Source of the DNA: Euryodendron excelsum
Taxonomy: Eukaryota; Streptophyta; Magnoliopsida; Ericales; Pentaphylacaceae
Reading direction: 5' to 3'
Assembly: GCA_033060915.1 (NCBI GenBank)
Contig: CM065396.1
Location: forward strand, 4,342,001-4,406,000
DNA length: 64,000 bases
The translations under genes and the position numbers were made by a program. Of the stretch, positions 1 to 9,899 are shown one piece after another. Position 1 is the stretch's first letter. Each line of letters opens with the position of its first letter. The notes under the pieces were generated by a model that was not told where the DNA came from, did no database searches, and was given only the letters and a program-made list of their open reading frames with translations.

Positions 1-2711
1 CTGGCCGACACTCCTGATAAGGGATAGGCACTCCTGCCACCAAGGCTCCAAACATATACTCTGGCAGAGCTCTTGTTGATCGGAACTCCTCATGAAACTG
101 CCGCCAGTATCACTCTCCAAGATAGGACTCCCAAGTGTCATCACTAGGAAAAACAGCTCTCGACAGGGACAACAGGACCAAATACTGGACTGTTCATAAT
201 GAACTAATCCAATGAAGGGCTGTCAGGTCACATCCCTTGCCTCAATCAGTTCCAGGTTAGCCCGGAGCATCACAAAATCAGTAATCTCCGATCGCTGGGC
301 TACCCGATCATGAGCCCACCTCAAAGCACGAGGATAGAGGTCATCCTCAACAACTGTAGGGCGACGAACAGGACGGTACTCGTAGCTCCACCAAACAAGG
401 AAAGGCCAGAAGCTAGTCATGCTGCCCCAACGAGAAGAAGTTCGAACCCGCATCGACCAAAGAAAGCAACCAAAAGAAAAGGACCCCCAGTCCAGCTCAG
501 ATAAAGCTCCAAGATTGGCTACTACACTCACCAACCGACATGGCACAAGCGACTTGTTGTTGTTGTTGTAGTAGCAGCTAAAGATGATGTACAAAACAAG
601 TCGCCATCTCATAATATCCTGCCTGGCAGGCGATGGCTCAACGGAAAAGGTACGGTCATCCTGACTGATCCAAGAGACTGGGAAGGCAAAACGCTCAGGA
701 GAAGGCAAGTCCAATAGCAAACAAGCCTCGTCCCTACTGACTGGATGTAGGGTGATCCGACGGCCGACAAAGGAAAGCCCTGTGATGATCGCCCAATCCA
801 AGGGAGTGGGACCTAGCTTGAAGCCGACAAAGTGGAAGGTCCTGGTCTCTCCAAACCATCTCTCAACCAACGCCAGTACTAAATGCCGGTTCAAGCGGTT
901 AGCCTATAATCCCATGAAGGCGCCAAATCCGATCTCCGCCAAGAAAGCGCGATATGATGGGGCAGCCCGCTGCATGGTCACAAAAACCTGATGAACAGCC
1001 CCTCTGAAAGTTGTATGTACTCACGGAGGGGCCAAATGCTGTCTAGAGTACACGCTGGGGTGGTAAACAAGATCCCCGAGTGGTGGGACATCCAGAATCT
1101 ACAGATCTCCCAAATCAGCATCCGTTTGCCTATGCCTGGAGGAAGCTCTCCCACAACCAGTCACCTAATCCCCAAGGCCCAGTACCTCCTCCTCAGCACC
1201 AATCTCCTCTATGAAAGCCTGCTCAACTGGGGGAAAGGGGTCAGAAGGTGGCCTACTCCCCCGACCACTCTGACTAGATGCTGCCTACCCAGTAGACCGT
1301 TGGCTACCCCTGGACCGACTAGAGCCGCTAGTGGAATCTGTTCGAGCAGCCTTCCCCGAATGGCGTCTCCTCTCAGAGCCATCATCACCCGCATCTGCCA
1401 TCCTGAAAAGGTAAGCCAAGGTGAGAAGTGTTAATATATCAAGCAGATAATGGACATAGTAAAGTAAAATGAAATAAACAACTAACACAAACAAAAAAAA
1501 ATAAAGAGTTTGAATGATAAGTCAAAACAAATTTCCTATGTACACATTTTGATTTTCCAACTTCAAAACAAATCTCAAGAGTTTTCTGTCTTTTTCCTTC
1601 AAAAAGATTTTATTTCTAAAAACTTTTTCTAACTCTTTCCCTAATTTCTAAAAATTTCGGCAGACCTTCGTTTGAAAATGACCCCTACAACACCCATGAC
1701 ATCAACATAAAACACAAAACGTGCACTTCACATTGTCACAATCACATAACATCAGCGCCCGTGCACACTTCTCAATTTTTCAAAATTTTCAAAACACATG
1801 TTTTATTTTTTCAATAAATCAATGGTTTTCAAAAATGCCTTAAATTTCTTCAAAGTCATTTTAAATGTTTTTCAAAAATATTCCTACATTTTTTGAATTT
1901 TAAATTCTAAGGAATTTCATCAATTTCTTGAGTTTTCTCATTTTCCTAAATTTTCTAAGTATTTTTCTATTTTTTAAAAAATTAAAAAATCACGAAACTT
2001 CAACACATTATTCTAAGGCATATTGCACAAAAATCCAGCCAAAAAACCCAATGCCCAAGTCTGTAGGAACAAATTCACTATTCCTGCAGAAAACCCTCTT
2101 TGCGTAATCATGAAAAGTCACTCAAATTCAATCAAACAAGCACTAAAATGCAAAAATAATATCACCATCATGTTCAAAACATATCAAAACATCACTTTCC
2201 ACTATTCACATTATTCAAACGAAATTCTACACATCAAAATCAACAAAAATTTGAAAAACTCACTTTTTGGAAGTTCTCCGGTGAAATGTTCTCTTCCGGC
2301 GACTTTTCCGGTGACGTGGTCTGCTTCCGGCAATCACCCGTGGTTTCCAAGAAGTGCCCCTTCAAGGTTCAAGTCGATTTTCACGCAAAGTCTCTCGGAT
2401 TTGCGAAAACTCTCCAAAATGCCGCAAGTGTTCGAACCAAAAAATTTTCTAGTTTTGTTCCTAAGCCTAGCGCCACTAGCAGAGGCGCCAAGCCTTCCTT
2501 GCCAAAGGCACCACTCCTAGTGGCGCTAGTGTCCAATTCTAGGTAGCTTTGCCCCCTTTGCCGCCAAGTCTCATTTTCGAAGGCCTTTTTTGGCCCGCTA
2601 TCCATTTTCGACCCCCATTGTCGAAAAATTCCCAATGTCCGTCCCTCCGACTGCCTCGCGGTCAACATGAGACTCTTACTTTTATCATTTTCTGTCTTTG
2701 ACAAGCAAAGA
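1..2711 (+). mobile_element. Element Z: 3' internal region of a Tat-type Ty3/gypsy retrotransposon (partial, runs off the left edge)
   Basis: This block sits directly upstream of a purine tract and a full 3' LTR, so it is the 3' end of an element whose gag-pol lies outside the window. It holds a broken antisense ORF (1-1401) and then about 1.3 kb of AT-rich non-coding DNA (1403-2711). The AT-rich part matches 32640-33840 of element A; for example both carry a segment reading CCCTACAACRCCCA followed by GTGCACTTCACA or a close variant. Both also share the stretch 'gcggtcaacatgagactc' just before the PPT. The palindromic GGCGCC motif occurs near 2470-2525. No sense-strand coding is visible. Confidence 0.75.
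223..1401 (-). pseudogene. Antisense accessory ORF of element Z: plant mobile domain (PMD, aminotransferase-like) protein, broken
   Basis: Read on the minus strand, this is a PMD-type protein of the MAIN-like class. The clearest block is the 223-residue open stretch from 894 to 223, which begins NRHLVLALVERWFGETRTFH and goes on to a GPTPLDWAIITGLSFVGRRI-like segment. That is the usual ALVERW..ETHTFHF..GE..TLeDvAvlLGL.vdGr..V pattern of the family. Upstream pieces in other frames (AAPSYRAFLAEIGFGAF near 895-975) continue the domain, so frameshifts and stops break the gene. The likely start is ATG at 1401-1399, beginning MADAGDDGSERRR, a low-complexity charged N-terminus. A polypyrimidine run ending CAG|G stands directly before that ATG and looks like a 3' splice site. 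Extra ORFs antisense to pol are known in Tat-lineage elements. Function is unknown; the present copy is dead. Confidence 0.7.
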
Positions 2712-2729
2712 CAGAAAAAGAGGGGTAAT
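2712..2729 (+). other. Polypurine tract of element Z
   Basis: A purine-rich stretch (CAGAAAAAGAGGGGTAA) directly abuts the LTR start TGTAAGCACC. This is where plus-strand DNA priming would occur. The same tract precedes the element A 3' LTR at 33841-33859, which supports the assignment. Confidence 0.8.
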
Positions 2730-2929
2730 TGTAAGCACCCCATTTTTAACCGCTCGGTAGTCTACACTCCGTCCAGACTTGTACTCAAGTCAATATGGAT
2801 GTATTCCAATCGAAACCAACTCACTAAGTCTAAATCCCGTCTGTCCATCGTTTCGCGGGCCCACCAGGCCCAAATAGAGGCAAAATGACCAAAATGCCCT
2901 TAGGGGCATTGTCCTTTCTAATTCCAACT

Positions 2930-3420
2930 CCAATCCCTCTCTCGAGATAGTTGATTCCTCGAGACGGTAAATTTATTCCAAATCAGGCACGTCTTTTCGA
3001 AGACGGTAAGTCCCTTTTCCAATTTCAAATCAGGCATGTCTTTCCGAAGACGATAAAGGCCCTTTCCAATTCCAATTCCTCTCTCGAGACAGTTGATTCC
3101 TCGAGACGGTAAATCTACTCCAACCAAGCGCGTCTTTCCGAAGACGATAAGGCCCCTTTCCAATTCCAATCCCTCTCTTGAGACAGTTGATTCCTTGAGA
3201 TGGTATATCTACTCCAATTAGGTGCGTCTTTCCAAAGACGATAAGGCCCCTTTCCAATTCCAATCCCTCTCTCGAGACAGTTGATTCCTCGAGACGGTAA
3301 ATCTACTCCAATTAGGCACGTCTTTCTGAAGACGATAAGACCCCTTTCTAATTTCAATCTCTCTCGAGACAATTTATACCTCGAGACGGTCCGACGCATT
3401 TTTTGAAGAAAATCTCTTCA
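2930..3420 (+). repeat. U3 tandem array of about 94-bp units with TCGAAGA and CTCGAGA palindromes
   Basis: Each unit has a CTCTCGAGACAGTTGATTCC half, then CTCGAGACGGTAAAT, then GTCTTTCCGAAGACGATAAG. Unit starts (TTGATTCC) fall at 2951, 3093, 3187 and 3281, giving 94-bp spacing plus one longer step. The reading frames opening on the minus strand here come from repetition, not coding. Confidence 0.85.
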
Positions 3421-4530
3421 AAACGGTAAGTCCCTTTAAACTTGTCGACCGGGACGAGACCCCAAGTCCCCTAGATGGTAGAATGGTCCACCTTTGGCGT
3501 CTGCTAGCCCGCCAATGCAGAAATGTCCTTTTATACATGCCTTCCAAGAAAGTTGCTTCTCAGGCGCCAAGTCCCCTTTAGCAGCTTCCCGAGATCAGGT
3601 AGTCTCGGGAACGATCGCGAACCGTCAAAGTAATGGAAATACTTACAAACATCGCAACCGTCAGAGTAGTGGAAATACTCACAAACAGGTCGATATAAGG
3701 AATTACTAACAAACCCCTGTATCAAAGGACTGTCGTCTGAGTGGCGGAAACACTCAAAACTCAGGTCAACACTAGTGCCTGCTAGCCCACTTCGGTTAAA
3801 AATGACAAAACTAACCCTTGGGCCTTTTCCAACACGTTTCTCGAGACCACACCTGAGTCTTCAAAACGGTGAGTCCGACCTTCTAAGATTGTATTAAAGG
3901 CATTCCGGCATGATTCGGTGTCTTCTAGTCAGTTTTGGACCAATTCCGAGACTTTTCGGTCAAGATGACCATTTTGCCCCTAAGCATTCGAACGCCCCGG
4001 GAACCACACCGGCTCTGGGTATCAAACCGGTAACTTCCTAAGAATGCTTGTTATAATATTCTCAACCTTTTTTTATCCTTTTGGATCATTCCGAGTCAGT
4101 TTCGGCAAACCCGGTGCAAAATGATCATTTTGCCCCTAGTGGGCCGGTTACCTTTTCCGACCACACCGGCTCTGGGAATCAAACTGGCAACCTTTGGGAA
4201 CATTTTGAATAATTTTTCCAAATCTCGAGTATTCTTCCAGGACAGTCCGAGTCCGTCCCGGTAGCTTTCTGGCCCGATTGACCGTTTTGCCCCTAAAGGC
4301 CCGTTCAACCCTTCCGACACATCCTATCCTCATTTTTCAAGTCAAATACCTCCGGGACACTATTGTAGGTGTTCCTGCTCTTTTCTGGCCTTTCAGGTCA
4401 TTCCCGGCCTCTTCAAATTGTTCCCAAACTTTCTGGATAGGCTAAAAATTGCATGGTAGTCACTAGTACAAGCGCTCAAATCTAGTCAAAGATATGTTGC
4501 TTGCTGACTTACAAACTTTCCTAACTTGAT

Positions 4531-4632
4531 GGCGCCACTACTAGTGGCGCCAAGCCAAAAAATGGCCTTGCGCCACTCCTAGTAGCACCAAGAGAAATTT
4601 TGCCCTGGCGCCACTGCAACAGGCGCTAGGTC
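4531..4632 (+). promoter_or_regulatory. GGCGCC palindrome cluster upstream of the LTR TATA box
   Basis: A near-perfect inverted repeat with half-site GGCGCCACTA occupies 4531-4551. Degenerate copies lie at about 4571-4590 and 4606-4630, the last one only about 15 bp before the TATA box. The same motif recurs upstream of TATA in the LTRs at 19260-19340 (complement), 34670-34730 and 44580-44740 (complement), and 58085-58150. It is probably a U3 regulatory element; the bound factor is unknown. Confidence 0.5.
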
Positions 4633-4643
4633 TATCCCATCTC

Positions 4644-4651
4644 TATAAATA
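4644..4651 (+). promoter_or_regulatory. TATA box of the element Z 3' LTR
   Basis: TATAAATA lies within CTCTATAAATACAGAGCC. It is conserved in place and sequence across the family: 11316-11325 (variant), 19258-19265 (-), 44555-44562 (-), 51043-51050 (-) and 58166-58173. Transcription would start near 4675. That gives about 1.95 kb of U3 and about 3.2 kb of R-U5. Confidence 0.7.
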
Positions 4652-7600
4652 CAGAGCCTTTTCCAGCATGAAGGAGGTCCGCAAACTCAAGTCTAAAAAT
4701 CCTATATTTCGATATACAGAGCTCGCACACTCTCAAAACCCTAGCTTCCTTAGGTTTTCCAAACCCTAGCCACCATATACAAACCTTAAGCCTCATATAC
4801 ACTCCTATACACCCCCATACACTTATACACTAGCCTCCAACCCTCTATTGAAGACTTGAATTGCTGCAATTACAAAGATTTGAAGATCAAAGACGAGCCC
4901 TCAAAGATCAAGACTGAAGTGAAGCGAAGACCGAAGAAAAGCAACGGCGCAAAATAAACAAGACCCAAGGTAGGCTTTCGTTTTACGTTTCTGCACTTCC
5001 CCCCCGCTCTTCTCTCTCCTAACCCACTTGATTTTTTTCTATTTTAATCCCCTATCTCTTTCCCCCCCCCCTCCTTTCTTTGCATGCTTGAAACATGGGG
5101 ACTCCCGGTCTATGTGTAGAATTAGACTATTGGAGGGTCACCGTGACGGGAGCTTTCCTTTAGGCTAACCGGAGACCACGTGGGTTCGGCCCCCTTGATT
5201 ATGTGGTGAAGTCTTAACCTTGTATGTTCACGACCCCAAACTTGCATTGTGCATATCATGATCTTGCATCTTCCAAAAATTGTTTTCAAACTCATTTTCA
5301 AAGTTTGCATTAAACTTGTTTTCAAAATTGCATCAAAATCTCCTTTTCAAAACTTGTTTTCAAAATCACAATCCTAGGGTGATTCTAGCATTTCTATGGC
5401 TAGGGTTGCTTTAGGAAAGTATTACATTTAAAGTGACTTTTATGGTCTATATTTTCAAATGTTGTTGTTTTCAAAACCGCATTCTTAAAATGGTTCTAGC
5501 CCTCTTATGGTTAGAATCGCTTTAGGAAAGTGCGACATTTTTATACCTTCTAAAAACTCTCTTTTCAAAAATCTCTTTCTAAAAATCTCCTTTTCAACAT
5601 ACTTTCCTAAAACTCTCCTTTCCAAAGTTGTTTTCAAAAACTCTCTCAAAAAATCTTTTTTTTAAAGCTCCCTTTTTCAACTCCTTTCCAAAATACTTTC
5701 CCCAAAATCCACTTTCTAAAAATGCTCCCTAAAAATCTTTCCAAAAACTCTCTCCAACAATCTTCTACCAAAAATCTTTCTAAAAACTTTCTTCCCAAAA
5801 TCTTTCTTCTAGAAACTCCTCTCTAGGATTTTCCTTCTAAAAATCTTCGTTTCCAAAAACACACTTTCCAAAAACTCTTTCCTTAGAGTCCAAGTCAAGC
5901 CCTAGAACTCATAATTAGAAAACCCTAATTTTCTTCCCAAAAACATGGTTTTTAATCTTGCCTTAAAACCTAGGTCTCCAAAACCTCTTGTGTTTTACAT
6001 TAAAACTATATATGTTTCCAAAACTTATTTTCTACGTCAAAACTATACTCTTCCAAATCTAGGGTTTCTAAAACTTCCCTTTCCAAATCTTTGTCAAATC
6101 AAATCTTTCCTTTAGAAAACCAAATCTAATCTCCCCATTGAGGAAACTAGATCCTATCCTCCGTTTTTTGAAACGAAATCAAACACTTCTTCTTAAAAAC
6201 AAAATCCAATCCCTTCCTAATTCAACCCTTTCCTATTCTACCCCCTTTTCAAATCTAAGTTTTCAAATCTTTCGTAAACTCAAAACTTTCCTAATATCAA
6301 GATTTTCTAAAACTCAAACTTTAAAGCTTTTTAAATCCTAAACTTTCTAAATTCGAAGCTTTCTAAATCTAAAACTTTCTAAATCTTAAGCTCTCTAAAT
6401 TTTAAATCTTTCCAAATTCAAAGTTTCCTAAATTCAAAACTTTCTTAAGTTAAATCTTCCAAAACCTCTAACCTTTCTAAATTCTAAACTTTCCTAAACT
6501 TCAAATCTTTCTAAATCTAAAACTTTCTAAACTTAAAACTTTCTTACTTTTGAAACTTTCCTATTTCAAAACATTCCAAATTCGAAACTTTTCTATTTTG
6601 AAAACTTTCTAAATTCGAAACTTTCTTAAGTTAAAACTTTTCAAAATCAAAATTTTCCTAAAGAGAAACCTTTCCTTTTTCAAAACTTTCCTAATTCCAA
6701 AACTTTCTTAATTTGAAACTTTCGTAAGTTGAAACTTTCCTAATTCCAAAACTTTCCTAATTTGAACTTTCCTAAAACGAAACTTTCCTAATTTGAATCC
6801 TTCCTAAACCTCAATCTTTCGAAAACAAGTCCAAATCTTTCTTCCAAGTTCTATCTTTCCAAAGTCAAGTCCAATCTTTCTTTTCTAAGTTCCTAAGTCC
6901 AGGTTTCTTAAAACTAAGTTCTTTTCAAATCTTCCAATCAAAGTTCAATCTCTCCATCTTCCAATCCAATTCCAATTCAATCTCTTTCTTCCATTCAACT
7001 CTTCTATTTTCAATCGGACTCTTGTCCGAACTACGACTGACCTGATTTCTCCAAAAGGATACATAGGCAACCCTCATGGGTGCGGTCACTACATTTTTCA
7101 AGTCTCTATCTCTACATTTTCCAAATCTCAAATTCTACAATCTTTTCAAATTTCCAATCTATTTTCAAATTTTCAATTTCAAACTTCTATTTCCAAATTT
7201 CTATATTTTCAATTTCCAAAATCTTCTTTTCAAATTCAAACTTCTATCTCTTCCTTTCAAATCAAATCAAAATTTTCTTTTCAAATCTATTTCTAAATTA
7301 ACTCTCTTCTATTGCACTTGCATCTCATGCATCATGTCTTTTTAAACATTGTTTTATAAAGTGGATAGGATTGAACATTAGTTAGTTAAAGACTCTTATA
7401 GGTGAATCTAGGGTGGATTGACATGTAGGTACCGAAAGGGCAGGGTAGGGTGATGGCTTAGTGCGTCTTCCCTACACGTAACCAACCTCCGAACCTAGGA
7501 TCACTGATTTCAAAGACCAAAACGGAGTTATTTTCCAAAAAGCGCTAAATGTTTTCCAAAGGTTGTACAACATCATATTTTTCTTAAAAACCCTCTCTTG

Positions 7601-7857
7601 AGGAGATATTTTCAAAATCATTTTCCAAAACCCTAAGTGTAGTTTTTGGATTATGCTTAGTTTTTAGGTGACCTAACTCACCTTAATCAAGTTAGGTGGC
7701 GACTCCAAATGATTTTCAAAAGCCCTTTATTTAAATATATTTTCAATTCAAACCTAGTCGCACTCATTCTTCTAAGAAGGTGAGTTCTAACAAGAGAGTA
7801 CAACATTTTTTCCGCTTGTGTGTGTATTCCTCGAGTGCGAAAAATTTGGGCGCGACA

Positions 7858-9793
7858 TCTTCATTGTTAGAATCGTTTTAGGAAAGTGAGACATTCAAAA
7901 GATCTTAAAAGTCCATGTTCAAACTCCTTTCCAAATTGTTTTTTAAATTTCTTTACCAAAACTCTCTTCAAGCCCCTTTCCAAAATCGCTTTTCAAAGTC
8001 TACTTTCTAAAAACTATTTTTAAACTTCCTTCCAAAAATTTCTTTTAAAAACTCTCTTCAAACTTCCTTCCTAGAAACTCTCTTCAAAAGATCTTCTTTC
8101 TAAAAACTCTTTTTCTTGGAGTTCAAGTCAAGTCCTAGATTTCATGGTTAGGAAACCCTATTTCTCTTTCCTAAAATTGTGACTTCCTCTTTTGCCTTAA
8201 ATCACAAGTTTCCTAAATCTCTTTTTCTCCAAATCATAGATTTCCAAATCCTAAATTTCCAACTTTCAGTCTTTCCAATTTCATGTCAAATCCAATCTTT
8301 CAAATAAGAAAACTAGATCAAATCTTCTCATTTAAGAAACTAAATCAAATCCTTCAATTTTGGAAACCAAATCAAATCATCTCTTTTTGGAAATAAAATT
8401 TAATCTTCTAGTTTAGGAAAAAGAATCAAATCGTTCTTAAATCTAACATTTCCTAAGTTCACATCTTTCTAGATTCAAAACTTTCCTAAGTTCAAACTTT
8501 CTAAATTTAAAACTTTCATAAAATGGAACTTTCCTAAAATCAATACTTTCCTAAAATAAAACTTTCCTAATTCAAAGGTTTCTAAAATCTAATATTTCCT
8601 AAACCTAATTTGTAAATTCATTCATATTAAGTGGTTAAGTCAAAGTCTTTCTAAATTAAGTTAAATCTCTTTTCAAATCTTCCTTTAATCCAACTTTCCT
8701 AATTCAAACATTTCCTAAATCTAACTTTCTAAATGCAAACTTTTCAAATGTAAATCAAATCTTTTCCAATTCAACTACATGTTCCAATCTTAGGTAACCT
8801 AAACCCTAAGAGGCCTAAACCCTAGTTCAACCCTAACCCTAAACTGAGGAAGCTTCAACCCTTTTTTGAAACTCCTTTCTAAACCAAGATGGTTTTCCGA
8901 CGGCAATCTAAGTTAAAATATTTTCAAAACTCAACTCTATCTTTCCAAATCAAGTTCAAGTTTTCTTTCCAAGTTCAAGCCCTTTTTCAAGTCTATGTTC
9001 AATTTCAAATCAAATCTCGATTTCATATCTTCTATTATAAGTTCAAAACAAACTCTTTCTTAAATCAAACTTTTCAAACCTAAAAGTGTCTATTTTTAAT
9101 CGGACTCTTATCTGAACTACGACTGACCTGATTCCCAAAAAGGGATACGTAGGCAACACTCATGGGTGCGGTCACAAACTTTTTCAAATCTCCCTAACCT
9201 TTTTCAAAATTCAATTACGTTTTTTAAACTTCTAATTTCATAACATTTTTCAAGTTTCTAATTCCACAACCTTTTTCAAACTTACAATTCCATGATCTAT
9301 TTCAATTTTCTAATTCTAAAATCTATTTTTAAATCTCCAATTCCAATTTCTAAAACCTTCTTTCCAATTTCAAATCAAGTCTTTCTTTCAAGTTTATTTC
9401 CAAAATCAAAACATTTTTCTTGCACTTACATATCATACATCATATAGTTCTTTTCTAAACTGGATAGTTTTGGACATTTATTAATCAAAAATTCTAAATG
9501 AGTGAACCTAGGGTGAATAGACATGTACGTACTACAAGGGCGAGGTAAGATGATTGCTTAGTGCGTCTTCCCTACACGTAACCAATCTTTGGATTGTGCT
9601 TAGTTTTAGGTGACCTAACTCACCTTAATGAACTTAGGTGGCGACTCCAAATCTTTTTCAAAAGTCTTTATTTAAAATCAATTTCCAATTCAAACCTAGT
9701 TGCACTCGTTCTTCTAAGAGGATAAGTTCTAACGAGAGAGTACTGTGTTTTTCTCACTTATCTTTTCCGAGTGCAAAAAATTAGGGCACAACA
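7858..9793 (+). mobile_element. 5' LTR of element A, 3' part only
   Basis: This is the last 1.9 kb of a family LTR. It begins in mid-LTR sequence next to the Z LTR and ends GGGCACAACA directly before a PBS. It contains the low-complexity zone, the conserved block (9101-9176) and the PBS-like motif (9639-9649). The rest of the LTR presumably lies left of the window beyond element Z. The bordering PBS marks it as a 5' LTR and not a solo. Confidence 0.7.
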
Positions 9794-9899
9794 GCTGGCG
9801 ACTCCACTAAAGATACTTAGAGAGTTAGGCCATTATCATGTCTCTTCATCCTTATTCATTTGAAGTCTTTGATTAATTTTTCTGATAGTATCCACTTCA
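9794..9899 (+). mobile_element. Element A leader, first 106 bp (PBS segment)
   Basis: This short internal segment carries the PBS and matches the element B leader (AGAGGGTTAGGCC, then GTCATGTCTCTTCA, in minus-strand sense near 42290-42330). It is cut off from the rest of the leader by the solo LTR at 9900-14736. Confidence 0.75.
9796..9813 (+). other. Primer-binding site of element A
   Basis: TGGCGACTCCACTAAAGA begins two bases after the LTR end. Element B has the equivalent TGGCGACTCCGCTAGGAACA at 42331-42350 on the minus strand with the same two-base spacer. TGGCGACTCC-type sites in Tat/Ogre elements are generally assigned to tRNA-Arg; that assignment is from memory and was not tested here. 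Confidence 0.75.

Larger units (their letters stand above)
2730..7857 (+). mobile_element. 3' LTR of element Z (5128 bp, complete)
   Basis: The LTR starts TGTAAGCACCCC after the purine tract and ends GGGCGCGACA. U3 holds a tandem array (2930-3420) and GGCGCC palindromes (4531-4630). TATAAATA is at 4644-4651. A GAAGA-rich leader follows and ends in CAAG|GTAGGC at 4966-4974. A well-conserved block lies at 5100-5260, then about 2 kb of low-complexity 'aactttcctaa' DNA (5280-7000). The family block with GAACTACGACTGACC is at 7015-7089 and a PBS-like TGGCGACTCCA at 7697-7707. The LTR is followed by mid-LTR sequence of element A, so Z is probably inserted in A's 5' LTR. TCTTC at 7858-7862 is the candidate TSD, but its partner is outside the window. 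Confidence 0.85.

Noticed and set aside
2381..2743. 120-residue minus-strand reading across the PPT
   Set aside because: It runs over the PPT and LTR start and is not kept open in element A at 33600-33870.
7015..7089. tRNA-like gene in the conserved LTR block
   Set aside because: No cloverleaf, B-box or acceptor stem could be fitted by eye; retained only as a conserved block.
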